Source: Kastovskya adunca ATA6-11-RM4
Lineage (GTDB): Bacteria > Cyanobacteriota > Cyanobacteriia > Cyanobacteriales > Coleofasciculaceae
NCBI GenBank assembly: GCA_019359445.1
Contig: JAHHHJ010000005.1
Location: 1 to 64,000, forward strand
Direction: 5' to 3'
Length of the DNA stretch: 64,000 bases
In this document: in pieces, positions 18,674 to 27,587 of the stretch
How the letters are laid out: every line of letters starts with the position of its first letter
How positions within the stretch are numbered: the first letter of the stretch is position 1
The notes under the pieces: model-generated
What the model was told of the DNA's origin: nothing
The model's input: only the letters and a program-made list of their open reading frames with translations
Databases searched by the model: none
Position numbers and translations under genes: made by a program

Positions 18674-19018
18674 TCAAGCTCGGCTGGTTACAGGTGGACA
18701 AAACTCCGACGGTTTGATTTGATATTTAACCAGGTTAGCTAAATCCTGCAATTGGCTGATAGCTTCAGCGCCTTCAAGCTTCATTAGTTCGCGGTCATCT
18801 CGCATCTCAGTCCAAGTAATCCCGTAGTCTGACACTAGGAAGCGAATCAGATGATTGTCTCCTAAGCTGACCATAAAAGATGCGCTATTCATTTGACTCC
18901 CGCAGGTATAGCAGGAGGCTAAATAGCCTCGGTTCTCTAAAACGATCGCCAGGGCTTGAAGGTTCATTACCAAGTCCTGAACGAATTGACGGTGTTGCTC
19001 TGCAAGTCGTATAAACAC
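18674..19018 (-). CDS. DUF1815-family protein
   Basis: A 114-residue soluble protein matching, by eye, the highly conserved cyanobacterial DUF1815 family: MFIRLAEQHRQFVQDLVMNL, then YLASCYTCGSQMNSASFMVS, then VSDYGITWTEMRDDRELMKL. Two cysteines three residues apart (CYTC) are conserved in the family as I remember it. The start is GTG with AGGAG seven bases upstream. The function is unknown. No operon partner is adjacent. Confidence 0.85.
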   Translation of the reverse strand: MFIRLAEQHRQFVQDLVMNLQALAIVLENRGYLASCYTCGSQMNSASFMVSLGDNHLIRFLVSDYGITWTEMRDDRELMKLEGAEAISQLQDLANLVKYQIKPSEFCPPVTSRA

Positions 19019-19520
19019 GTTTTTTCTCCTAGCACCACACCTAATCTTAAACTCTTTATACTTTTTTAAGAATTTAATTTTGAGAACTTAGGCGGGTTAG
19101 TTTAAACTACCATAAGCTTGCGAAGAGGTTTCGGCTAGCTTCGCATTAGATTAACTTAAGTTCTCCTCATTCTAAGGTATCAGCAACAACATAATAGGTA
19201 GTTCTTGCTGCTGATTGAAGTCTAGTAAAGTCTAGCCAGATTAATACCAGCTTATTTCTGTCCTTAGACAGACTTATCAAAGGATTAAACCTGTTCTAGT
19301 AATAGGAATCATTAATATAAAACATCAACTATACTGATGATTCCGGAAACTAAGTTAGCAATTTGCTGCCCCTGAAGTCATGCCTGAGGCAGCAAACAAG
19401 CAGAGTAAAGTATCAAAGTTAAATTGAGGATAAAAATATTTTCCTAGACCTCATACCCTACAATCTTTGATTACCGTCAATTCAAACTTTACAGAGCCTA
19501 GGTGAAAAAGGGAGGTTTAG
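19019..19520. other. 502-base spacer, no gene seen
   Basis: AT-rich, without a coding frame of note or a clear hairpin with T-run. It must contain the promoter of the DUF1815 gene and the 3' end of the DUF2839 gene. Confidence 0.5.
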
Positions 19521-19733
19521 TTAATGAACTTTCCACCAGCCAAATGCTGGCCCTACAAATCGAATAGTTAACCAGGCAACTACCATGAGAGTAATACCAT
19601 ACCAGGCTCCTGTAGTTGTCCATTTTACAAACTGCTGACCCTGGCTCTTAGTAAACGGCAGCCAAGGAAACATCCTGGCTTCTTTGCCGTACTTATCTCC
19701 TAATGCAGCTTTACGACGCTTGGCTTCACCCAT
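19521..19733 (-). CDS. DUF2839-family small membrane protein
   Basis: A 70-residue protein beginning MGEAKRRKAALGDKYGKEAR, followed by FPWLPFTKSQGQQFVKWTT, one membrane segment (ITLMVVAWLTIRFVG) and a GPAFGWWKVH end. This matches the DUF2839 family of cyanobacteria by eye. An upstream ATG at 19799 would add 22 residues unlike the family, so I use the ATG at 19733. The function is unknown. The next minus-strand gene upstream is at 19864-21450, on its own far side. Confidence 0.85.
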   Translation of the reverse strand: MGEAKRRKAALGDKYGKEARMFPWLPFTKSQGQQFVKWTTTGAWYGITLMVVAWLTIRFVGPAFGWWKVH

Positions 19734-19863
19734 AACCCATTGCCCTAAATAAAAATAGATCATAGCGTCCTTGTCAGACACTGAGGTGAGATTGTTCATG
19801 AAATGACAAGTCTTTCTAGGCTAACTTTTCAACATTTAGTAGGTTTTATTTTCTAGCTAAAAT

Positions 19864-21450
19864 CTACAGCCAGTTGTCTTCTGGCAGGGAATTAGGGGAA
19901 CTAAACCATGTGGCATCCAAGTAGTTGATGCGGGCAAATGGGCTGAGGGCGGATAGGACTTGACGTCCGTAGCTGCGGTGATTAACGCGATTGTCTAGTA
20001 GGGCAACAACACCTTGGGATTCTCGTACAGGTGCGATCGCCCGTTGCAGTTCTCTCAAGGCAGCAGGCAGAAGATATAAACGAAACCAGTCCTGACGCCG
20101 TTGCTTGTAGTATGCTACTTTGCCTGCGACTAAGGGATCTTCTAAGGACGGGATCGGCAAGGTGGCAATCATCAGTAACTGGGGCGCAGGAAACGCACCG
20201 TGATGCTGCCGCCAAAATTCCCAGCCACTGACAAGGATGCCGTTGCCGTCCATCTTTGTCGTTTCGACTTGGACGCGGGAACCGAATTCTGCTGCTAGAA
20301 CCGCGCCTAGCTGGGCTTTGAGGGGCATATCTCCTACCAAAAGAATTACTGGAGTGTTGAGATTAGCGCCGATCTTTAACAGCATTTGCACTTGTTGCTT
20401 CAACATCTCTTGAAATTGTGGCGTGTTGGGCATTGGCAACCTATCCGGCAAATAAAGCTGAATCAATTCTCTTTGTCGATCTGGGGAAAACTTAATGCAA
20501 GTTAAGTCACCCAACCCCAGTTGCTGGCGATAAATAGAGGCTGAACGTTCTAAATCAAGTGCCTCACCAATCACTACCACAGGTTGCTGCAACCAAACCT
20601 TTTCCAAAGCTGTTGCCACCTCAACGGGGCCACAAAACAGCGAAAATTGCCCTTGGGAACGAGCGATCGCTGCCCACATGAGTTGGGCTGATTCTTGCCA
20701 CTGGTGCCAAAAATTCTTCCAAGCTATCGGAATGGGTGCAGGAAGCTCACAGAGTTGGGAACCATTGTCTTTAGCGTCCTGTATCGCTAATCTATTCCTC
20801 ATTCCCAGTTGTTCGTAGAGCGTTTGTAAAATTTCCTGCTCTGGTTTTTCAAGGAGACAGCATTGATAGGGATTCGGTGGATGTTGAAAGATGGCTTTTG
20901 TCAGCCTAACGCGGGCATCCCGGATGGCATCAGCTTGATCGGGGCAACGTTGCATCAATTCATCCCAATCAACGGGTTGTAGGCAGGCAGTGAGGCGATC
21001 GCGTGTCCACGATTCTAGGTCGTCAGCGCCGTCAATGATCGTGGGAATGCCAGCCGGAAAACGTCCCTGTCCTTCTAATCGGTCTGCTAGCCAGGATTGG
21101 GGGGAAGTAATCAATAACCCTTGGAACAGCTCATCAACAAAGCGATCACCAATTGCCACCGCCTTGTCTGTTCCCATCCACGCCTGCAAACGAGGAATCT
21201 CAACCTGTAGCAACCACTCCTGAATCAATTCTGGTACAACTAACAAGACAGAGCCTTTCCAGAGCAACGCCGAAGCAAGATAGCTCAGACAGTAACGGCG
21301 CTGGGGACTTCCCGTTTGAATTAGAGCAGAACGTTCTAAGCGTAAAGCTCGTGCAACCAAGCGTGCCATGGTGAGATGATGGGGCCAGCTTGGTTCGCCC
21401 TGCTTTCTGAGAAAGGTACGTAGGGAGGAATGGACTGTTGCCTCAATCAC
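19864..21450 (-). CDS. degenerate DinG/XPD-like helicase-related protein
   Basis: A 528-residue cyanobacterial protein that keeps the layout of the XPD/DinG superfamily 2 helicases. The position of the Walker A loop reads LIQTGSPQRRYCLSYLAS (44-61), without the GKT signature. The Walker B-like position reads IPTIIDGADDLESW, not DEAH. The C-terminal half has VILLVGDMPLKAQLGAVLA and a GNGILVSGWEFWRQ motif typical of the second RecA-like domain (helicase C-2). ATP hydrolysis is therefore doubtful. The start is GTG. The biological role is not known. It is probably transcribed alone. Confidence 0.65.
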   Translation of the reverse strand: MIEATVHSSLRTFLRKQGEPSWPHHLTMARLVARALRLERSALIQTGSPQRRYCLSYLASALLWKGSVLLVVPELIQEWLLQVEIPRLQAWMGTDKAVAIGDRFVDELFQGLLITSPQSWLADRLEGQGRFPAGIPTIIDGADDLESWTRDRLTACLQPVDWDELMQRCPDQADAIRDARVRLTKAIFQHPPNPYQCCLLEKPEQEILQTLYEQLGMRNRLAIQDAKDNGSQLCELPAPIPIAWKNFWHQWQESAQLMWAAIARSQGQFSLFCGPVEVATALEKVWLQQPVVVIGEALDLERSASIYRQQLGLGDLTCIKFSPDRQRELIQLYLPDRLPMPNTPQFQEMLKQQVQMLLKIGANLNTPVILLVGDMPLKAQLGAVLAAEFGSRVQVETTKMDGNGILVSGWEFWRQHHGAFPAPQLLMIATLPIPSLEDPLVAGKVAYYKQRRQDWFRLYLLPAALRELQRAIAPVRESQGVVALLDNRVNHRSYGRQVLSALSPFARINYLDATWFSSPNSLPEDNWL

Positions 21451-21678
21451 AATTTTGTGTAGCGCCTAGACGCCCTCCGAAGGTTGAAGCTGGCAGCAGT
21501 TGTCTGATAGCAAACACTAGCATTGCAACTGAGTAATGCCATTTTCATTATGGCAAGGACGAATATTGTCCTTGAGGCTGCCTTTAGCTTCTCGTTTTTA
21601 AGCTGAAAATAATGTTGAGTCCTGACATGACAGTTCCTTGAGATACCTAGGACTCAAGATTGACCTTAGTGTTCTGGT

Positions 21679-23253
21679 TTAAACCAAATTCGACGATTTT
21701 CCCAAATAATCGAATTTTTTGATAAATTCCACCACTTCACCTATAGGCGGTAGGGTTGATTCTGGCATTAGGTCAGTGCCATTTTTTGGGGGTTTGAGCA
21801 AGCTAGATTGATGCATCAGATGCTTGCCGAACCCTGGATGATGATAGACAGTGAGGGTCTGGTCGCTGGAGTTGGCGATCGCTGTCTGTGTAGGAGCCTG
21901 AAAGAAGCTCACCGCCTCTGTAACGTTGGAAATAGTTTTGAGGGCTTTAATAGAGCGAACTTGGTCAAGCCCTTGACTAATGGCGGCAATTAATTGCTCA
22001 AGCTGTTCGGACTTGATTCCCAAATCCTCTAGAGCTTGAGACTCCAGGGTATTGACTAGAGTCAGGATATTTTGCTGGGTTATTCCCGCATCCTGAAAGG
22101 GGAGAATGGCGAGATAAGCAACGCTAAACAGTTGATCATTGCTGTCGATGCGAAAGGTTAAAGCCGTGCGGCGAGAGCTAACTTCAATACTAGGAGTTTG
22201 CTTAATGGTGGGGTATTGTTGAGCAATTTGATGATAAGTAGAGGCAAGAACCAGGTTGGCATCAAGGCTTAAAGGCGCATCAATAACAATTCTTACCGTT
22301 GGTAGAGTTTCATTAAAAAACTTTTTCGAGCCTTCAGACGTAAAACGAAAGATCTCGCTTTGATCGCCACCAGGGCTTAAATCAATCCATTCACAGGTCA
22401 TGCCTTCTGTTTTCAAGCCAAACCGAGAAACGGCATACAGCTTTGCCCCTGTCAAAATTGCTCCCGTCAAATCAGCACCAATCCAATCTGCCTTGATTAA
22501 CCGGGCTTGGGTGAGGTCAGCATGTACCAAGCTAGTGTTAAGCAAATTAGCATTGCTCAAGTCAGCGCCCATTAAGTTTGCGCCGCTTAATTTTGCTTCG
22601 CTGAGGTCAGCCCAGCTCAGATTCGCCCCACTGAGGTCAGCCCAGCGTAAATTTGCGCCACTAAGATCGGCTCCACTGAGATCGGCGCGACTAAGATTTG
22701 CTTGGCGCAGTTCAGTGTCACGAAGATTTGCGCCCCGAAGGTCGGTGCGGCTCAGGTCTGTACCGTTTACATTTGCCTGCTCTAAGGTGGCGGCGGTTAG
22801 GAGAGCACCTCGAAAGTTGGCTTCAGTTAATGTAGCGCCGCTAAGATTAGCTTGTCTGAGGGCGGCTTCTCGTAAATCAGCACCACTGAGATTGGCGCGG
22901 CTAAGATTGGCGCGACTAAGTTTGGCGCGAATCAACTCGGCACGAATTAGGGAGGCGTTTTCTAGATTTGCCTCTCCTAAGTCAGCCCGGATCAAGTTAG
23001 CGACGTTGAGGTTTGCCCGTACTAATTTTGCTTTGGAGAGATTGGCACCGCTTAGTCTTGCCACATTCAACTTGGCATCAGTCAAATTCGCTTCACTCAG
23101 ATGGGCACCACTGAGGTTAGCTACACTCAAGTTGGCTCGGATCAAATTAGCACCGCTGAGGTTAACGCCACTTAAGTTTTCTTCAGTGAGATTAACGCCA
23201 GAAAAGTCTCTAACTCCTTGTGCATATTTTTTGAGGATTTCCGTAACATTCAT
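21679..23253 (-). CDS. pentapeptide-repeat protein with unknown C-terminal domain
   Basis: Residues about 18-270 are almost uninterrupted A(D/N)LSx pentapeptides (such as ANLSGAHLSEANLTDAKLN), which form a right-handed quadrilateral beta-helix. After ILTGAKLYAV a separate region of about 250 residues follows, with FGLKTEGMTCEWIDLSPGGD, SEIFRFTSEGS and KFFNETLPTVRIVIDAPLSL; this combination recurs in cyanobacterial pentapeptide proteins, but its role is unknown. There is no signal peptide, so it is probably cytosolic. The repetitive DNA creates a long open frame on the opposite strand (22400-23266) that is not a gene. Confidence 0.85.
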   Translation of the reverse strand: MNVTEILKKYAQGVRDFSGVNLTEENLSGVNLSGANLIRANLSVANLSGAHLSEANLTDAKLNVARLSGANLSKAKLVRANLNVANLIRADLGEANLENASLIRAELIRAKLSRANLSRANLSGADLREAALRQANLSGATLTEANFRGALLTAATLEQANVNGTDLSRTDLRGANLRDTELRQANLSRADLSGADLSGANLRWADLSGANLSWADLSEAKLSGANLMGADLSNANLLNTSLVHADLTQARLIKADWIGADLTGAILTGAKLYAVSRFGLKTEGMTCEWIDLSPGGDQSEIFRFTSEGSKKFFNETLPTVRIVIDAPLSLDANLVLASTYHQIAQQYPTIKQTPSIEVSSRRTALTFRIDSNDQLFSVAYLAILPFQDAGITQQNILTLVNTLESQALEDLGIKSEQLEQLIAAISQGLDQVRSIKALKTISNVTEAVSFFQAPTQTAIANSSDQTLTVYHHPGFGKHLMHQSSLLKPPKNGTDLMPESTLPPIGEVVEFIKKFDYLGKSSNLV

Positions 23254-23472
23254 GGGGCTACCCTAAACTGACTCCCGATCGATAGGTGAAAACTTGCGCT
23301 ACTAGACAGTTTGGCAGTTCCTGGTACACGGAGGAGCAAGGAAGGGAGCAAGCTGGTTGGTAGCGACAACCCGGGCATCAACTGGTTAAGACAGTTTTCG
23401 CCGCTTAAGTCTTGGCGTTGCATAACAATTAATTTAATGCTTGCATAAGCTTAACTTTGATAGCGCTAGACA

Positions 23473-24327
23473 ATGAATATTGGGATTGTTGGACTGGGGT
23501 TGATTGGTGGCTCTTTGGGGATAGATTTACGATCGCTAGGACATCAGGTGTTAGGTGTTTCTCGCAATTCGCTAACCTGCCAACTGGCTATTGAGCGAGG
23601 AGTTGTGGATGATGCCAGTGTGAATTTAACGCTCTTGGCAGCTGCTGATGTTGTTTTTGTCTGTACGCCCATTACCGCGATCGCGCCAACTATTCAGCAA
23701 CTGGTTCCCCATTTAGCCACTGACGCCATCATCACTGATGTTGGTTCTGTCAAAGCTGCTGTCGTTGAGGTTGTTACTCCGCTTTGGCATAACTTTGTGG
23801 GTGGTCATCCAATGGCAGGCACAGCGGATAGTGGCATTGATGCCGCTCAGTCTCAGTTGTTTGCCGGAAATCCTTACGTGCTAACGCCTCTAGATACAAC
23901 GCCCCCGGCTGCTGTCAAAATTGTGGAAGAAATTGTGCGATCGCTCCGTTCCCAGGTTTATTTTTGCCGCCCTGAGGAGCATGACCGCGCCGTGGCTTGG
24001 ATTTCCCATTTGCCAGTGATGGTAAGTGCCAGCTTAATTGAGGCATGTATGAGCGAATCAGAGACTTCTGTGTTAGAGCTTGCCCAAAATCTTGCCAGTT
24101 CTGGTTTTCGAGACACTAGCCGTGTTGGTGGAGGCAATCCGGAGCTAGGAGTGATGATGGCACGTTACAACCACAAGTCACTGTGGCGATCGCTGTTATC
24201 TTACCGCCACTGTCTCGACCAGCTGATCACTGAAATTGAGCAGGAAAATTGGCACGCTCTGGAACAACGCTTACAAGATACTCGTAAAAATCGTCCGTCG
24301 TTTCTCTCTGAAGACGTTAGAGATTAG
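23473..24327 (+). CDS. tyrA: prephenate/arogenate dehydrogenase
   Basis: Oxidative decarboxylation of arogenate (usual in cyanobacteria) or prephenate in tyrosine biosynthesis. The 284-residue protein starts with the Rossmann motif GIVGLGLIGGSLG, has the VGSVKA and GGHPMAGTADSGID substrate motifs, and the CRPEEHDRAVAWISHLPVM segment with the catalytic-region His. There is no chorismate mutase or ACT domain, so it is a monofunctional enzyme. The strand is opposite to the pentapeptide gene, with a 219-base divergent spacer. Confidence 0.95.
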   Translation: MNIGIVGLGLIGGSLGIDLRSLGHQVLGVSRNSLTCQLAIERGVVDDASVNLTLLAAADVVFVCTPITAIAPTIQQLVPHLATDAIITDVGSVKAAVVEVVTPLWHNFVGGHPMAGTADSGIDAAQSQLFAGNPYVLTPLDTTPPAAVKIVEEIVRSLRSQVYFCRPEEHDRAVAWISHLPVMVSASLIEACMSESETSVLELAQNLASSGFRDTSRVGGGNPELGVMMARYNHKSLWRSLLSYRHCLDQLITEIEQENWHALEQRLQDTRKNRPSFLSEDVRD

Positions 24328-24577
24328 CTGTAGAAACGTTCTGTACCAGATCTTTACATCTGATTTCAATCTTGGCTGTAGTGTTCACCACAGCTATATA
24401 AAACGGCGAACAACCTTCATAAAAGTGCAACATCCCTGACATCGGAATGTCATAGACGCTAGCTAAATTAAGAGATGTCAAGAAGATTTGCGAATTTCGC
24501 TGATCAAAGCTTGATAGCTGGTGCTAGCTGCAATACCGATCTATTAACTCTCTATTTCCTGCTCCCAAGAAGCAATT

Positions 24578-25870
24578 ATGAAAACTGATCAACCGAACCA
24601 AGACAACGCTCCTGAACAAACGAATCGTCTAGGTTTTGACAATAATCAATCTGTAACTCGCACCAGCAAGGCTTCTCCATTGCGAAAAGCAGCAACCTAT
24701 GTTTCTTTAGTGCTGCTTGGTGCTGGGACTGTTGTTTCGGTCAACTCCCTGAACGTACAAAACCCCATCGCTTCCAAAGCCCTATTAGCTCAAACAGTAC
24801 CCAACCTTGGCATCCCCACTAGAGCAACGGCGATCGCATCGGTAGGAAACACCAACTTTATCAGCGATGTTGTTGAACAAGTAGGTCCTGCTGTTGTTCG
24901 CATTAATGCTTCACGAACCGTAGCTAGCAGGCGTCCTGAAATATTTAATGATCCCGCCTTCCGCCAGTTCTTCGGTTCCCAGGTTCCCCAAGGGCCGAGT
25001 GAGCGGGTTGAGCGCGGGACGGGATCGGGATTTGTTCTCAACCAAGAGGGACAGATTCTCACCAATGCCCATGTGATTGATGGCGCTGATAAAGTGAGTG
25101 TGACGCTGCAAGATGGTCGCAGCTTTGAAGGCACAGTTTTGGGAACTGACTCCGTCACCGATATTGCTGTTGTGAAAATTACGGCAGATAATCTGCCTAC
25201 CATCTCCTTAGGAAACTCCGATGAACTTAAGCCTGGAGAATGGGCAATAGCGATCGGTAACCCTCTAGGTTTAGATAGCACAGTCACAACTGGCATCATC
25301 AGCGCGACTGGTCGTTCTAGCAGCCAAGTTGGTGTCCCAGATAAACGAGTTGAGTTCATCCAGACTGACGCTGCCATCAACCCGGGTAACTCTGGCGGCC
25401 CGCTTCTCAATGCCTCTGGACAGGTTATCGGGATCAACACCGCAATTATTCAAGGTGCTCAAGGATTAGGCTTTGCAATTCCTATCAACACCGCACAAAA
25501 CATTGCTAACCAGTTGATTGCTCAAGGAAAAGTAGAACACTCCTATTTAGGCATTCAAATGGTGCAACTAACACCGGAAATCAAACAGAACATCAACAGT
25601 AATCCCAGTGTTGGTTTTCAGATCAATGCCGATCGAGGAGTTCTGATTGCCAGAGTAATGCCGAATTCTCCAGCAGAAAGAGCGGGAATCCGTGCAGGTG
25701 ATGTGATTCAAAAGATCAATAACCAGGCGATCGCAGATTCTAAAGATGTCCAAAAGTTTGTAGAAAGTAGTAAGGTCGGTAGCAATCTGCCAATGGAACT
25801 CAGTCGAGCCGGGAAAACTATTGATTTAGTAGTGCAACCAGGCGCTGTCCCTACGCAACAAAATTCCTAA
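24578..25870 (+). CDS. htrA: HtrA/Deg-family serine protease (HhoA/HhoB/HtrA type)
   Basis: A periplasmic or thylakoid-lumen protein-quality-control protease. The 430 residues hold an N-terminal signal-anchor (about 38-58, AATYVSLVLLGAGTVVSV), a trypsin-like domain with triad His165 (LTNAHVID), Asp195 (DSVTDIAVVK) and Ser272 (NPGNSGGPLL), and one PDZ domain (about 320-420, GVLIARVMPNSPAERAGIRA). One PDZ is the norm for cyanobacterial Deg proteases. I cannot say which of the three paralogues it is. A strong terminator follows. Confidence 0.93.
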   Translation: MKTDQPNQDNAPEQTNRLGFDNNQSVTRTSKASPLRKAATYVSLVLLGAGTVVSVNSLNVQNPIASKALLAQTVPNLGIPTRATAIASVGNTNFISDVVEQVGPAVVRINASRTVASRRPEIFNDPAFRQFFGSQVPQGPSERVERGTGSGFVLNQEGQILTNAHVIDGADKVSVTLQDGRSFEGTVLGTDSVTDIAVVKITADNLPTISLGNSDELKPGEWAIAIGNPLGLDSTVTTGIISATGRSSSQVGVPDKRVEFIQTDAAINPGNSGGPLLNASGQVIGINTAIIQGAQGLGFAIPINTAQNIANQLIAQGKVEHSYLGIQMVQLTPEIKQNINSNPSVGFQINADRGVLIARVMPNSPAERAGIRAGDVIQKINNQAIADSKDVQKFVESSKVGSNLPMELSRAGKTIDLVVQPGAVPTQQNS

Positions 25871-25937
25871 CTAATCCCTAAGTTGCTGTATCGGCAGCAG
25901 TTGCCTCGACTAAAATAAAAGTTTCGACAGGTCGATC

Positions 25938-25966
25938 AGGATGGGTATTTGCCCATCCTTTTTTTT
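25938..25966 (+). terminator. rho-independent terminator of the HtrA gene
   Basis: AGGATGGG (25938-25945) and CCCATCCT (25952-25959) around a 6-base loop, then a T-run. Confidence 0.9.
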
Positions 25967-26267
25967 GTTTAAGGTAGAAAAATTTTATCTCCCTGTCCAG
26001 GGTGTTACCAAACCAACTTTGTGAGCTAGATAAGCGGTACAGACTCAGCACTTTTACTGGTAAAAGTCCGGATTTTGGAATCGAGACTCTAGCGTAGTTT
26101 CCGTTTGTAGTGGCGCGATCGCCTAACAATTCTCTGTAGTGATACGTTCAACTTAACCTAGGGACATACTGTAATACTTCTATAAAGGTTGCCACAAATC
26201 CTGAAAAATCGTTGTAATTGCAAAAAAGCGTGACTATAATCTGTTTTAACTAAGCCAAAGATTCCCC

Positions 26268-27107
26268 ATGCCTTTCAGCACTTACTTTGCGAAGTCACCA
26301 AAACGCTTGGCGATCTTCGTCGGGGTTATATTGCTACTCTTGCTAGGTTTCTTAGATCATCAAATTTCTGCTGACATTTCTGTTGATATCTTTTATCTAT
26401 TTCCGGTCTCTCTTATCACCTGGTTCGTTGAGCGTTGGATGGGTTTTCTCAGCGCTACGGGTAGTGTTGCCATTTGGTACTTCGCCAATGAACAACAACT
26501 CAACCAACAGTCTTGGCTAGTCGTTATCTGGAATGCGGCATCAAAACTAAGCTTTTTCTTAGCTTTTAGTTACTTATTATCTGCCTTACATCAATCCTTA
26601 GAGTCAGGAAAACAACTAGCAAGAACTGACTTGATCACCGGGCTGATCAATAAAAAAATATTTTTTGAATTGGCAAATTTAGAAGTTAAACGAGCTTCTA
26701 GATATAGACATCCCTTAACTATTGCTTATATTGATATTGATGACTTCCGCTTAATTAACAATAACTACGGACATCAGGCAGGAGATCGAACCTTACGACA
26801 AGTAGCTGAAGTCCTTAAGAACAATATTCGTGAGACAGATTTCGTTACTAGACTAGGAGGAGATAAATTTTTGATTCTTTTGCCAGGTAGTGGATATGAG
26901 CCAGCTCAAGGAGTAGTACTGCGATTGCAAAAATGTCTTCAAAAGACAGTAGAAAGACAAAAGCTAGGTACTACCTTTAGTATTGGCATGATCACCTTTC
27001 TAGAGCCACCCGAGGCTGTAGATGAAATGCTCGCAAAAGCAGATCACCTAATGTATTCTTTGAAAAATAATGGTAAAAAATGCCTGAAACACATTACTGT
27101 AACCTAA
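26268..27107 (+). CDS. membrane GGDEF-like protein with GGDKF active site
   Basis: A 279-residue protein with an N-terminal membrane region of about four segments (residues 12-110) and a C-terminal diguanylate-cyclase domain: DLITGLINKKIFFEL, the metal Asp in YIDIDDFRLINNNYGH, then the signature loop. The loop reads GGDKF (197-201) instead of GG(D/E)EF. The glutamate it replaces is needed for catalysis in characterised cyclases. The RxxD inhibitory site (RETD, 188-191) sits the normal five residues before it. The protein may bind c-di-GMP rather than make it. A perfect terminator precedes the gene, so it has its own promoter. Confidence 0.88.
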   Translation: MPFSTYFAKSPKRLAIFVGVILLLLLGFLDHQISADISVDIFYLFPVSLITWFVERWMGFLSATGSVAIWYFANEQQLNQQSWLVVIWNAASKLSFFLAFSYLLSALHQSLESGKQLARTDLITGLINKKIFFELANLEVKRASRYRHPLTIAYIDIDDFRLINNNYGHQAGDRTLRQVAEVLKNNIRETDFVTRLGGDKFLILLPGSGYEPAQGVVLRLQKCLQKTVERQKLGTTFSIGMITFLEPPEAVDEMLAKADHLMYSLKNNGKKCLKHITVT

Positions 27108-27128
27108 AGTAACAAGTTGATATTTTTG

Positions 27129-27224
27129 TTAGGAGTGATGATTAGGAAATAAATAAGCGATCGCTGCCCCTCCAGACAAAGTAAGCGTGATAACTAACGT
27201 AGTTGCCAAAATAGTAGAAAACAT
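27129..27224 (-). CDS. possible 31-residue single-span membrane peptide
   Basis: The minus strand reads MFSTILATTLVITLTLSGGA and ends AIAYLFPNHHS before TAA. An AAAGGG stretch lies about seven bases upstream of the ATG. It has one hydrophobic span and a short polar tail, like many tiny photosystem or cytochrome-complex subunits, but it matches none that I know. The rest of the 27108-27587 spacer is AT-rich with nothing clear. Confidence 0.35.
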   Translation of the reverse strand: MFSTILATTLVITLTLSGGAAIAYLFPNHHS

Positions 27225-27587
27225 TCTAAAACCCTTTCTTTAATTAACCAGCTTTAATTAATTTTTTCTGAAGTTTAGCTCACTCAAGCTTTTGCCAAAC
27301 CTTATGGTCTTTCAAATTTAGCAAGTTTATATAACATCACTGTGACTTGGGTGTGTCAAAAAGCGAAGTAACTCTTCATCAATCATTAGTTTTTACCAGA
27401 AGTAATACCAATATTCTAAGTTTTTACTACAAACAATTTTCTCACTTCCATAAAAGGAAACTGGGAGACGACTCTGTAAGAGTCAAGAAAGAGTTGATGT
27501 AATTCACAAAATAAATATTAAACAACTTTACTGCCTTCTATTCTGCCTAAAAGAAGCATTTTATCAGCAATCTCTAACGAACGGCTA

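Noticed and set aside
22400-23266. 288-codon open frame on the plus strand rich in Ala, Pro, Arg and Ser
   Set aside because: It is the exact antisense of the pentapeptide repeats; the five-codon periodicity produces an open frame without protein-like sequence.
24790-25440. 216-codon open frame on the minus strand inside the HtrA gene
   Set aside because: Opposite a strongly conserved protease with all catalytic residues; composition is that of a shadow frame.
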